Source of the DNA: Excoecaria cochinchinensis
Taxonomy: Eukaryota > Streptophyta > Magnoliopsida > Malpighiales > Euphorbiaceae
Assembly: GCA_947683425.1 (NCBI GenBank)
Contig: CANTUQ010000035.1
Location: forward strand, 1,969,001-2,033,000
Direction: 5' to 3'
Length of the DNA stretch: 64,000 bases
Shown here: one piece after another, positions 21,527 through 32,519 of the stretch
Position numbering within the stretch: position 1 is the stretch's first letter
Layout of the letters: each line of letters starts with the position of its first letter
Position numbers and translations under genes: made by a program
The notes under the pieces: model-generated
The model's database searches: none
What the model was told of the DNA's origin: nothing
What the model saw: only the letters and a program-made list of their open reading frames with translations

Positions 21527-22903
21527 ATTTCTTTTCCACTCATTGAACATGTCATTTGCCAAATTATCTCTCCAAGCACTCCATTCATTTGATGTTTCAA
21601 TTGTTGAAATAACATCCTCGGTCTCATCAAATCTTTCTCCTTGGAATCTTCTTCTATCTAACCTCTCCTCCATCTCATCAATAGGCATTTCCCTCTTATA
21701 AAATTGTGAAGAAGACAACAAGCAATAATAATCCTATTAGAAGTCTTGATCGGATAAAATGTAGGACTCCTAAGGATTGCCCAATGCAATTTAAGCACTC
21801 CAAAACATCTCTCAATAACGTTTCTTGCAGCAGAATGCTTCATATTAAAAAATTCTTTGCTAGAATTAGGTTGATGTCCTTCTTTCCAATCATTCAAGTG
21901 GTATCTCTGTCCTCTATATGGTGCAAGAAATCCTTCACAATTTGTGTAGCGGGCATCAACAAGGTAATATTGTCCTATATAACAATTACGACAAGAATTT
22001 TTAAAATAAATTATTAACTAAAACCATAACTAAAATTTAGATTATGTATTTCAAATAATATGCACTTACCATGAGGAACTTTTAATCCATTTTTCCTAGT
22101 TATAGCATCTCGAAGAACTCTACCATCGGCAGCTGATCCCTCCCAACCAGGCAATACATAGATAGATTGCATATCCTGTGAACAAACTCCAAGCACATTA
22201 GTAATAATTTCACCTTTTCGTGATCGATATCTAGGCCTATCTTCTCTAGGCACTTTGACTCGAATAAATGCCAACTAGAGCCCCAAGACAATTCTAAATA
22301 GAGAAGTAATTTACGTTAATCATTAATTTTTTTCAATAAAATACATTAGATACTAAATAGTCACAATCGTACCTTAACCCATTTCCACCTCAAGTCTGTT
22401 GAGTTGTTAGGAACAAGTTCTGGTTTCTTTAATAAGATTCCTTGCAAACAAATGACAGCTTTCAACACTTCCCCAAAATGTCTACTAATAGTTTCCCCGT
22501 ATCTCTTAAATCTCAATTGTATGGTCCTATTTTTAACATGATGAGCTAATATATGCAAAAACATTGCAACTTGCTCATCTATCAGCATGAATTTAGTTTC
22601 CTTTAAACCCCCTTCATGTTCAAGTAAATAACATAACTTACTAAATGAGTTTCTATTCATCTTTTATTCTGATTTACAAACATCATCACTCTCATATACC
22701 ATTTCATTCAACATTTTTCTTCTCAAAAAAAAATCATTGGTATAACTTTTTCTCAAATAATAAGAGCTAATATACGTTGATACCATACAATATAATTGAA
22801 AAAACCAACTTATTACATTTAGAAAGTCTAACCACTGTGACAATATTACGAATTTCTTTCTCCTCTTTATCAACTTCCTTGTGGCTAAACCTAGGTGAGC
22901 CAT
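21527..22903 (-). pseudogene. PIF/Harbinger transposase (DDE_Tnp_4 type), decayed
   Basis: In minus-strand order: an N-terminal part (about 22903-22664); a conserved helical block from MNRNSFSKLCYLLEHEGG (22660-22361) with DLRWKW; an intron; the catalytic exon (22300-22069) with YVLPGWEGSAADGRVLRDA; a second intron; and the last exon with NMKHSAARNVIERCFGVLK and LLHNFIR. The first catalytic Asp is lost (GALDG-type motif reads GALVG), a small deletion with an in-frame TAG follows near 22274, and a frameshift lies near 21690. It cannot be active; mobilisation would need a relative. Confidence 0.9.
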
Positions 22904-23039
22904 TTTTCTTTAATTTGTACATTAAAAAAAAATTGTATACAACATGTAGAAATAAAAAAAAAAGCCAAGTAAAATAACTCTTTGCAGTAACTGAAAAGTG
23001 TAAGTGTGGCAGTGAATTTCGTATTAAAATAACTAGAAC

Positions 23040-23444
23040 ACATACCACGGATGAATGTATTACTAAAAACACAACAAGATCAACTTCTGAAGATGTAATT
23101 CCATTGCCAGAGATAATAGACTTATGAGCCAAGTCTTGATTTAGTTTATTGAGAGCATCAAAACATGCTTGAGCATCTTGTGGAGAACTCTCTGCAAACT
23201 CTATCCATTTCAACACCTACAGCCAATAAATCAACTTGAGATCAAGGCATGAGCAACCTAAATAATAAGAGAAAGAAATCAGTAGTGGCACTAGTAGCTT
23301 TGAAGTGTTGTCACACTCATAGGAGAAGTAATGGAACTTACCTCATCTTTTTCTTTCTCAGGTGACCAATTTCCTAAAGACTTCAAAATGTTTGTGTACA
23401 GGCTCTTAATGTTATTCTCCCCACTGATACCAGAAGAAGTTCCC
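23040..23444 (-). pseudogene. Captured gene exons: N-terminal (GST-like) domain of an EMAP/tRNA-binding-type protein
   Basis: Two minus-strand exons with good splice sites join in frame. The exon at about 23343-23444 encodes NNIKSLYTNILKSLGNW and ends GATGAG before GTAAG. The exon at about 23040-23219, after TGTAG, encodes VLKWIEFAESSPQDAQACF and LVVFLVIHSSV. This resembles the N-terminal helical domain of plant proteins with a C-terminal tRNA-binding (EMAP-II-like) domain. No tRNA-binding domain is present. It is not part of any known PIF protein, so it was probably picked up from the host. Family assignment is from memory and needs a search. Confidence 0.6.
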
Positions 23445-24802
23445 TGCATGAATCATTTCTAACTCAATAACAACCTCAAGTTTCAATTAACTAGACAAAG
23501 AACCAGGTCAGAATAAATTCTAAATTCCATAAATTTCATGCCAAGATATCCAATTATGATCAATATTTATAAGCAAGTCCAATTGCCTTTAGTAGATACA
23601 TGGTGCAAAAACCTTAAATTAACAGAAAAAATGACACAATGCAACCAAAACGTATCATTAAGGATGTGCAAAAGTTCAATTTTCCTATCAAACTCATGTT
23701 TTAAGATATAAATAGATATATATATAACCAAATTCAAATTAAAACAAAATGCTGGCTAATTATCCATTTCAAATAGAAAGTTATACAACTGATTGACCAT
23801 TACAGTTCACCTATTCCATGAAAATGGAGCAAAGGTTACAATAGCAGATATAAATGATAATTTAGGCTAAGAATTAGCTACTAAGCTTGGAGAAAAAATG
23901 TTTCTTATATTCATTGTGATGTATCAAATGAAGAAGATGTGATCTGTCATATATACTGTAGTTAATAGAATATGGGAAAGAACAAAAGCCTAAATCACCA
24001 GGGGCAGCGACCAGATTGGACAAAAGCATAGATACTAAAGAATACATGAATAGAAATGGAAAGAGGCATTACCAGCAAAGTACATAGACAGACCACATTT
24101 GGATATTTAAAGCGTATATGGGAAAGAACAAAACAAAATAACAATAAAGAGTGCTGCAATTCCAATAGTTAAAAGAGATTGTGCAGGCAATTCATATAAC
24201 AAATCTTAATATGAAGTATATACAGGACAATATGGCTTGACAGATCATCTAAATAATCTTAAGTTATATCCTAATTTGTTGTTTGAATTGATCTTCGTTG
24301 ATTTTTAGCAACTGACTCAACTTCTTTTTTCTAGCAGAGAGAAGAGGCCAGCCCAGAACAAGCTAAATAATGCAGACAGAATTTCAACTGTGGGATTGCT
24401 TCTTTGCTAGGAACATTAACACATATACCCTACTCCATGGTGTCAAATGGCAGAATTAGCAATTTAGAGGTAACACCCAAAAGCAGAATTAGCAAGAAAA
24501 TTGAAAACCCTCTTCACTCCAAAACATACACAATATATGCATACAAGAAAAGAAAAAAATCCCTTCAATCTGACTTCCCCAAATTCCTAAGTAGCAGACT
24601 ATTATCCAAAGAACCATCAACAATGAAAAAATTCAGAGCAACCATCACTAGAAATTCAAGTATAGCAAGTTCAAATTAATAAAGTAATTAAAACTTCATC
24701 TCAATAATGTAGAAATAAGATTAGCTATCAAAGAAAACATAGAGAAGATTAGCAAATCCACCGGCAGAGTAAACCAATTAGGGCACTGCCAACGGGTCTC
24801 TT
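23445..24802. other. Non-coding interior of the PIF element
   Basis: AT-rich sequence with no recognisable exon. It could be introns of the captured gene or degraded PIF second-gene sequence. I do not see a Myb/SANT-like PIF companion protein. Confidence 0.4.
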
Positions 24803-24925
24803 TCACTTAGGATTGCGGCGGCGACTGCGACAGCATGAAGTGAGAATGAAAGAGACGGCAGCAGCGATGGAGAGAGCGAGATAGAGGAGACACAGGCTGA
24901 GAGAGAGAGAATGAGATTTAGCCAT
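24803..24925 (-). CDS. Possible small ORF, one membrane segment, in the PIF element
   Basis: A 40-codon minus-strand frame starts MAKSHSLSLSLCLLYL, continues as a hydrophobic helix, and ends in an Arg-rich tail. It lies in the only GC-rich part of the element, 170 bases from the right end. It may be a captured first exon and leader of a host gene, or a chance frame. I do not recognise it. Confidence 0.25.
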   Translation of the reverse strand: MAKSHSLSLSLCLLYLALSIAAAVSFILTSCCRSRRRNPK

Positions 24926-25378
24926 GTAATGATAAATACAACCTAATATTAACGTATTCAAAAATGCATTAGTAAGCGTATTGAAAAAAACCTATGTATT
25001 TAACATTACATTACACTTAATTTTATTAAGGTTAATAAACAAATGGATAATTACATACTAGATTACATTACAATGCAATCCATCCTTCCAAACATACCCT
25101 AAGTGTTGATTTGATTAAGTCGTGATGCATGAAAGATGGATTAGAGGAGCAAATTTGAGTTGAATGGATTTACTACAAATTTTCAGGATTTTGCTACTGT
25201 CGGGCTTTGATTTTTGCTACTTAATGAATTGATTGTATGAAATGAGTTAAAAGTTGTGTTTTACTATTTTTTTGATGCTAGGCATGCTCGATCTAAGGTA
25301 AGATGAGGTTTGTTTGGATTTTGAAGTTTTGGGTGAGCTTTGGAGCCAAGGGAGCTCTGTAGATTTTTCTACAAATTT

Positions 25379-25880
25379 AAAATGCGACTCTCTATCACAA
25401 GCATGATGATCGTCATGTGCGCGACAGGGGGGTCGATAAATCCAGGTCTCAATCGAGCTACCATCTTTCGATTACAATTGCCATGGGTGCTTTGACGCTC
25501 GGTTGCCCATCGAAAGATGGGAAGTTCCTCGATCGGGAGAGAAGGATAGTGATCTGTGCTTGCGGGGAAGCCAGGTCATGAAACGTACATTAGAGCATGA
25601 CTCGTGATATAGTGAAGGGCAGCGCCACAAGTCTTGTCGTCTCGTACAACTCGCATCCCCCTTCTCTTCCTTCACGATTGGCTCTCGGCTCTTAGCGATT
25701 AGCCAAGGAGAACATCGACACGAGTCGTGTCGATCCAGCACAACTCATGTCCCTTGCGCTCTCAGCCTTTTGGCCATGTGAAGCATCGACACGAGTTGTG
25801 TTGACCTGCATGACTCGTGTTCTTCGCTTTTTTTCTCGCAATCGGTCTTCTGGCTACTATCGCGATCGCGACAGTAACCC
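25379..25880 (+). repeat. CpG palindrome cassettes, El2 3' LTR
   Basis: Same layout as 14536-15056, with more decayed CpG sites at the left (GCGACTCTCTATCACAAG). It adds ATCGCGATCGCGACAGT at 25859-25875, the same core as in H. Confidence 0.85.
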
Positions 25881-26082
25881 TTTGTCTGCCCAACCTTTCT
25901 GAAATGCTCCATTTTTCTGGAAATGGATTTCAAATCTTTTCTTTCATGGATTCTACTACTGTATGGATTATAACATGCTTATATATGTATAATGGTATGA
26001 TTTCTTCAGGATAAATTATATGTTATGCTTTGGAACATAAATTGTATTATGTATGACCTACCAGAGTCAATCTAGTGGATAG

Positions 26083-26096
26083 TTAGGCATGCCTAA
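26083..26096. repeat. 14-bp perfect palindrome in El2 3' LTR
   Basis: TTAGGCATGCCTAA lies in the context GTGGATAG..TAGAGTTA..AGCTGCA, as in H. Confidence 0.95.
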
Positions 26097-26572
26097 TAGA
26101 GTTATTTAGCTGCAACCCTCTATTCCGTTTGGACCCTGATCAGGTCCCCCGTTTATTTCCTCGCGAACCTCAATGTGTTTGGATATTTTTTAAGATCCCT
26201 TTTGTAAAATGTTTTTGAATGACAAAATGTGATGTTGCTTTTCGATTCGTACCCGTAAAGTACCGCCATGCATTCAGTTCGATTCGTACCCATAAGTTAC
26301 TGCCATGTGTTCACTCATTATCCACTATTGTGGGTCAGCAAGTGTATTATTTGTTTATGTCATGCTCATGAGAATGAGAAATCCGATCGGCTATGATTAT
26401 AAGTATGTGAATGTATATGTATACAAATGTGAGCATGGACTTTCGAATGTTATGTATGTGAATCAATTATGATCATATGTAATGTGATTATCAGTATATG
26501 CCATTATGTATGCATTTTGTCTCGACGACCATTGTTAATGGCCATCCATATTATTGTTGTTTATTTTCCCCA

Positions 26573-26610
26573 CTAAGCGTTATCGCTTAGCACGAGTGTT
26601 TTATCCGTGC
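26573..26610 (+). repeat. Paired stem-loops near LTR end (El2 3' LTR)
   Basis: CTAAGCG-TTAT-CGCTTAG is identical to El1. It is followed by GCACGAG..CCGTGC and AGGTGCGG. Confidence 0.9.
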
Positions 26611-27000
26611 AGGTGCGGATGGTGTTTAGCTTTTGGGAGAGTCACCGTAAGTCAAGCCAATATAGAGAATTTTGATGTTAGGACTTAGCATTTATTTTGA
26701 GATTCTTTTTGTAACAGTGAACTCTCATTGTATTTATTCTTCTGTTCAGCTTTCACATTGTAATTTTGAAAGATGTAATTATTTTGGTAATATCAGAACA
26801 ATTATGTAATGAATATTATTATTGCATCGATGAATGAATGATCCTTTTTCTTTCCAAAGTTTTAATTTTCGCTGTATTTTTGTATGTTATATTATGTGGA
26901 TGAATATTATTGCATCGATTTGTTTAGTGACACCCTTGCTCATATGGGTTCTCACTCCATTGCGGATGGCTTCTCCTACGTATGGGTAAAGAGTGTTACA

Positions 27001-27240
27001 ATGTATGTCATGTTAGTCGAATGGTGTGTCATTATGAAATAATGAGTTTAATGGTATAATGATTAATTTAGATTGAAAGGAATGGAATGGTATGTTAAAA
27101 TTTCATTAATTGTACATATGGTAACATAAAAATTTATAATTGGAATAATTTAATGCCTTATATAGCATTCTGGCGGTCAAATCTAGCTCAGGATATAATG
27201 GCTAGCCGTAGGGACACCAAACCATGGGAGTGAGCATCTC
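27001..27240 (+). mobile_element. K-family LTR fragment, right of El2
   Basis: It resembles 54280-54440 of the K solo LTR, with the shared phrase AATCTAGCTCAGGATATA..TGGCTAGCC. It joins 13593 once El2 is removed. Confidence 0.6.
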
Positions 27241-27714
27241 TGTAATAGCCCTAATACCGGGTTAGATGTGAATAGCATTTTTCGTTAGTGAATAGTGACA
27301 CCGGGGTGAATAGTACTTACCTAGTTGAAAAACATTTTATTAGACTAATGGATAGAGCTTGTCAGTGCGAGTTCATAAGCAAAAATTTCAAGTCAATCGG
27401 ATGTCTAATGAGTCCGAAATGGCCAAAACAGTAAAAGGGGATTTTTTGAGGACATTGAAAATTGATTAATTGGACTGGTTTGATTGAACTAGAACAGAAA
27501 TGGACTCTGATTGAGGTGAAATTTTGGGTATAGCCTACTTTTCACATGATGTGAATTATAAAATCAAATTTGAAATGATTTGGAGTTAGGAAGTGAGGAA
27601 ACCATAGAAAAATTGTATATTGGGCTTAAATGGCTAAATGGGTTTAATTGGTTGAACCAATTTTGGTCCACTATAAAGACCATTAAATTGGTAGATTGGT
27701 AAGTACTTCTCCCA
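27241..27714 (+). mobile_element. Second K-family LTR start, truncated
   Basis: It begins TGTAATAGCCCTAATACCGGG, matching the El3 LTR start, and contains the family phrase about flanking 'ccgaaatgg..' and a TATA-like CTATAAAG near 27671. It ends abruptly near 27714, where Tat RT coding sequence starts on the other strand. Confidence 0.7.
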
Positions 27715-28145
27715 TTGAGTGATAAAGGCCATCTTAATCCGATCAACTATCTTGTTGAGGATCTAATTATACCCAGCATATCCATCTATAAAGCTATACA
27801 TCATACAAGCAATTGCACTATCCACGAGGACGTCAATGTGAGGCAAGGGGAAATCATCTTTTGGACAAGCCTTATTCAAATCATGGTAGTCCACACACAC
27901 TCAAAATTTTCCGTTCTTTTTTGCTACTGGAACCACATTAGCTAGCCAAGTCGGGTATTGAACCTCTATAACAAACTTGGCCTCAATATGCTTATGGACT
28001 TCTTCTTTTACTTTCTCTGCCCATTCTAACCGGAGCCTTGTGAGTTTTTGCTTTACTGGCTTATGATCAGGGTATGTGGGTATAGCATGTTCAGCAATTT
28101 CTTGATCAACCCCTGGCATATGTTCATAGGTCCAGGAAAATACTT
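27715..28145 (-). pseudogene. Tat/Ogre-type reverse transcriptase, N-terminal fragment
   Basis: On the minus strand it reads MPGVDQEIAEHAIPTYPDHK, then EVQYPTWLANVVPVAKKNGK, VCVDYHDLNKACPKDDFPLP, and a palm start MYSFIDGYAGYN-stop-I. These are hallmarks of the Tat lineage. The in-frame TAG near 27750 replaces a usual glutamine. The catalytic YxDD block is missing, cut at the junction with the K LTR. Confidence 0.85.
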
Positions 28146-28866
28146 TTTAATATTTTTTCAAGATTCTTTCAAATTTTAAACTCTCCTCAAGAGTTATATT
28201 AGATGCTATAAAGATTTCCTTTGGATTTTCCAAAGTTCCGAGAGTAAATGGAGTTGCATCAATTGAATCGATATAAATATGAATGCATCATGTTTGCAAT
28301 TATGCATGGTGAAATCATTAGAAACATCACACAAGTAAGCAAAATCATTCATTTTATTGATAAAAAATGAATCTGAAACATCATTATCAAATAGTTCAAG
28401 AATAAAAATAACATCTAAAAAACTATCTTTTTCCTCATTTCCTACTGACACAGATATTGGGATCGACACTTGGGTAGTAGCATGGCTTATTGAAATTTAC
28501 CTTCTACCTTCTATTTCCTTTTCACTCGGGTAGCTAGGAGCTTTTCTGTAACAACCTCTTCTGGTGTCTCTCGGTTCTAAACCACGTCTTAGGTCATAAC
28601 TTCTTCATCCCAAAAATTCTCTACCGGTTTGATGGGCCCTGCATCCCAATCAAAGACATTATTAAAAACATCGAAGCCTGGGATAATCTTTCCATCCATC
28701 TATTAGGGTTCACCTCTCCAATATAGGCGCAGAATGAGGTGGCAATGTGATGTGCACCGAACTCCAGGGGCCCCGAAAACCCTCTTTTAGGATATTCGAG
28801 AGGGTTTCATAAGACTTGTAAAAGATTACAAAGGCATTTATTTTGGGCAACAAGGAGTTGTTTTGA
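28146..28866 (-). other. Degraded Tat internal sequence next to LTR
   Basis: Only broken minus-strand frames are seen (for example 28206-28469), which probably belong to the region upstream of RT. It sits between the RT fragment and the PBS-like end of the Tat LTR, with far too little length for gag and protease, so a large deletion is inferred. Confidence 0.4.
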
Positions 28867-29235
28867 AGTCGCCACCCAATAAAACATTGGAAGAGTCGTC
28901 TAGCCTCACTGAGCCTAAAACAGCGCATGATTGTCTATTTTGGGCAATCAGAGATATTTTGGAATCCTCCTTCCAATAGAACATTGTAAAGATTCATCTA
29001 ATCTCATGAAACCTAACACAATGCATATACGTCTATTTTAGGCAAGCTAGAGATATTTTGGAATTCCTTTTCCAATAGAACATTGGAAAGGTTCATCTAA
29101 CTACGTGAAGCCTAAGACAATGAAACTTGGACCTATTTTGGGCAACAAGAAATATTTTTGAATTCCCCTACCAATAGAACATTGTGATGGTTCATCTAAC
29201 CTCATTGAGCCTAAAACCAGAGATGGTTCGGGACT
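28840..29235 (-). repeat. About 98-bp tandem repeat, 4 copies, at the Tat LTR/PBS border
   Basis: Units start with TTTTGGGCAA near 28841, 28938, 29036 and 29136. Each contains TTTTGGAATnCC..CCAATAGAACATTG. The leftmost unit holds GAAGTCGCCACCCAATA, which on the minus strand reads TGGCGACTTC, like the arginine-tRNA primer site known from Ogre elements. Two related units occur at 57717-57895. Confidence 0.8.
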
Positions 29236-29892
29236 TCCCATTTATTCATACCTTGATTAAAGTTATGATTGAGCTTTAGAGATAAAATTTCATTCCTTTT
29301 CTCATTCGATTATATGCAGTAATTAGAGTGCATATCAATCACATAATGAAATAAATCAACATTAAAATAAAGTAAATAAAAGTACATTAATTTATAATAA
29401 AACTAGGGGCGGAATACAACCCCCAATGTAATACAACCCCTAATGTAAAGGAAATACAAATCAAGCATAAAACGGGGTATTTATTAAGGATAAGGACATT
29501 GGTCCTCGCATGCATACTTAAGAGAAAAAATGTTAAAGGTGACAGTTTATTTGGATGGAAAAATAGGACATTGGTCCTATTTTATTAGAAAAAATTCCAA
29601 ATTAATTAATAAAAATGACATGATGAAACAAATAAATTAACATATCAATAAATTAATACATAAAAACTAGAGGTGGCAAGTTGGGCGGGTTGGGCGGGTT
29701 TGGGTTGGGTCACTAATGGGCGGGTCATAAATGGGCGGGTCACAAATGGGCCAAAAAGCATGGGTCACAAATGGGTCAAATATCCAAATGGGTTGGGCGG
29801 GTTGGGTCAACCCATGGGCTAAAAACTCTTTGAATATACAAAAAATTTATAATAATACGCAAATGAGTCGGGTAGTCCAAACGGACTGATTT

Positions 29893-30545
29893 TGGTCCAA
29901 ACGGATTGAGTGGCCCAAACGGGCCGCTTAAGACCCAAACGGGCCGAGATGTAATTTGATATTTTTAATCTATTTTTAATAAAAAATAATTTTCTATATA
30001 ATAAAGGGATATTAAAGTGACTAATTTAAAATAATTTGACCCAAATGAATTGAGTGGCCCAAATAGACTGCTTGAGGCCAAAACGGGCCGAAATATGATT
30101 TGACCCATTTAATCCATTTTTAATGAAAAATAATTTCCGATATAATAAAATGATATTAAAGTGACTAATGTAAAATAATTTGGCCCAAATGAATTGGATA
30201 GCCCAAATGGGCTGCTTGAGGCCCAAACGGGCCAAAATGTGATTTGACCCATTTAATCCATTTTTAATGAAAAATAATTTCCGATATAATAAAATGATAT
30301 TAAAGTGACTAATGTAAAATAATTTGGCTCAAATGGATTGGATAGCCCAAATGGGCTGCTTGAAGCCCAAACGGGCCGAAATGTGATTTGACCCATTTAA
30401 TCCATTTTTAATGAAAAATAATTTCCCATATAATAAAATGATATTAAAGTGACTAATGTAAAATAATTTGACTCAAATGGATTGGGTGGACCAAATGGAC
30501 TGCTTGAGGCCCAAACGGGCCGAGATATGGATCGACCCATTTAAA
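29893..30545. repeat. 144-bp tandem repeat, about 4.5 copies, inside the hAT element
   Basis: Units begin TGG(C/T)CC at 29893, 30037, 30181, 30325 and 30469, an exact 144-base step each time. Each unit contains GCCCAAACGGGCC, an inverted repeat, and an AT-rich half. Confidence 0.95.
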
Positions 30546-30734
30546 CAGTCTTAAACGACGCATAGCTGCCAGTAAAAATTTTGGTATTTAAATATTTTTT
30601 TAATTGAATTTAGGATCATAGATAGATTTTGTCAAGATTAACTGATAATTATTGAAAAAGATCAGCCACATAAAAGAATATTTTTGACAAGTCCATACAT
30701 TGAGTAATTTCCCGAGCTTCCTCTTTGGGAATGA

Positions 30735-31080
30735 CTAATTGTGGCCCATAAAACATTTGATCGCATCATCAAACATTTGATCTACTCCATACTTGAATTC
30801 AAAACCCGAGTCTAATAATTTCTTCGACGACAGTCTAGGGACTCTATTGGCTTTGATATCCTTTATATCTCTGTAAATGTGTCAATGAAGCAAAATTATA
30901 TCATATCTCCATTATATTTAATTTTCACATAAAATAAAATAAAATCACTCACTCTATTGTTGGTATCTTATACTCTGAATACTTGGAAGAAAGAAATTTC
31001 TACAGCTCTTCAATAGTAATGGTGTGTGAAGAACAATTATACCTCCCTTTTGCATCAGGATATTCAAACACAAATAGTAT
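30735..31080 (-). pseudogene. Captured fragment of a vestitone/dihydroflavonol-reductase-like gene
   Basis: Two minus-strand exons are joined by an intron (about 30871-30952, starting GTGAGT and ending ACAG). They encode FEYPDAKGRYNCSSHTITIE and, after the intron, RLSSKKLLDSGFEFKYGV with QMFDDAIKC. This is the C-terminal end of plant NADPH-dependent short-chain reductases acting on flavonoids. A TAG follows IEEL in the first exon and another ends the second. The NADP-binding N-terminus is absent. Confidence 0.8.
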
Positions 31081-31404
31081 GAAACTCTTTAAATAGTATG
31101 AAACCTAATACTTTATAGAGTAATGCATACAATGAAATAGTGACATATAATAGTTCATAAGGTTGCAACAAGAGCTAATAATGGCAGGAAAAAAAATAAG
31201 TAATTCAAAGCAAAGTGCTTTCAAACTCCAAAATAACAAAAAGGTCCTTCACTCACCAACATCTTGCAAGTTGAGCTAAACTATACTTGATAGTTCAATA
31301 CAGAACTCAAAAGATTACAACGAAAGCGAGCAACTTTGAAGAACAAGAACAAAAAGAAATGTAGAACTTCATTCAAGAGAATATCTAATTAATAGGATGA
31401 ATAC

Positions 31405-32408
31405 CTTTCCATCGGAAAAGTAGTAAAAGGACCATCAACTGGAATTGTTCCACAGAGATCATTATTAGATACATCACTGCATACCATAAAATACAAAGCA
31501 TAACTACATGGAATAAGCAGAATTTACTCAAATTATAAGATATTCCTTTTTTTTCTTTACTACAACACTTTTAAGATATTCCTTTTTTTTCTTTACTACA
31601 ACACTTTTAAGATATTCCTTTTTTTTTCTTTACTTACAACACTTTAAGATCATTGAGGGTAGTAAGCTCCCTAGGAATTGATCTAGTAAGCTTGTTGTTG
31701 TTAAGCCGTCTACAAATGAATGCAACAACATTTGAGATCACAAGTTCATGGAAATTGAATTCAGAAATTGGGAATGTTCATATATCTTTGAATAATCAAA
31801 GCAAATAAACTTACAGGAATCTGAGAGACTTTAACTTGGCTAATGAATTGGGTATTTCTCCTTCAAATTTATTGTCATACAAATCCATGCTAACAAGATT
31901 TTTTAAAATACCCAATTCTTTAGGAATTTTCCCACTTATCTCGTTCCTATAAAGCTCCCTGCAATCAAATATTTCATAGCATATTTCTTAGTATAATCAT
32001 GTCAAGTATGCTCAGTGAACAAGGCCATGAGCTCTAGTGGGTCTAATTTGACAGAAGATAATTGTACAGTTCTTTTTCACAAATTTTAACAGAAGTAGAA
32101 CAAATTTTCTTGAATTTATTTATAGGAATTAGCAGAATCACATGAACATTCCAGTTTTAGGGATTAAGGTCAAAGAAAAGAGAAGCATACAAGTACTGTA
32201 GATGTTTTAGTTCACCAAGTTCCGGTCCTAAACTCCCAGAAATGTTAGAATTTCCCAAGTCCCTGAAATATTAAGAAGGAAAACAAGGAGTTCATGAAAA
32301 TTCATAACAAATTCACCAAATTAGTAAAAAAAAATAAAAAATAAAAAAATAGAGGAGCTCACAGGCGAATCACATGATTACTGGAATCCTTGCTCAATTT
32401 ACAACTCT
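31405..32408 (-). pseudogene. Captured fragment of a SERK-like leucine-rich-repeat protein gene
   Basis: Five minus-strand exon pieces: about 32363-32408 (SSNHVIRL), 32191-32262 (SNISGSLGPELGELKHLQYL), 31815-31958 (two repeats, including KIPKELGILKNLVSMDLY), 31639-31710 (NNNKLTRSIPRELTTLNDL) and 31405-31476 (DVSNNDLCGTIPVDGPFTTF). Exons of 72 or 144 bases with the same phase are typical of SERK-type LRR genes. The match is to small secreted LRR proteins and SERK ectodomains. Splice sites are mostly intact. No start or kinase is present. Confidence 0.85.
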
Positions 32409-32519
32409 CCCCTATTCTTTCAACCATCCATACTCATACCAAATCAACAAAATAACTCCCCAATTCCCCGCTTTAATTCCCTTTAAAACCAAATAAAATG
32501 GCAATTAGATAAAGAGTAA

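Larger units (their letters stand above)
21121..25099 (-). mobile_element. PIF/Harbinger DNA transposon in El2 3' LTR
   Basis: The terminal inverted repeats are GGCTATGTTTGG (left) and CCAAACATACCC (right), differing at one position. They are flanked by the 3-bp target duplication TAA (21118-21120 and 25100-25102), as is usual for this superfamily. Subterminal regions repeat CTATGTTTGG near 21225 and 21267 and are rich in TAATGTAAT. The 5' LTR of El2 shows the empty site. The coding parts are on the minus strand: a decayed transposase and captured gene exons. Confidence 0.95.
13594..27000 (+). mobile_element. El2: decayed gypsy chromovirus (Tekay-type)
   Basis: The 5' LTR is 13594-15707 and the 3' LTR is 20417-27000, the latter split by a PIF/Harbinger insertion. 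The 5-bp flanks are ATGCA and ATGTA, a target duplication with one change. The internal order is gag, protease, RT, RNase H, integrase, chromodomain-like tail, the order of chromoviruses. At least ten in-frame stops and several frameshifts make it non-functional. Confidence 0.95.
25100..27000 (+). mobile_element. El2 3' LTR, second part
   Basis: It resumes with TAAGTGTTGATTTG and matches 14260-15707, plus about 490 bases absent from the 5' LTR (about 25840-26340). It ends GAGTGTTACA at 27000. Confidence 0.95.

Noticed and set aside
22664..22903. Separate Myb/SANT-like PIF companion gene
   Set aside because: The frame leads into the transposase N-terminal block and shows no Myb helices, so I kept it as part of the transposase.
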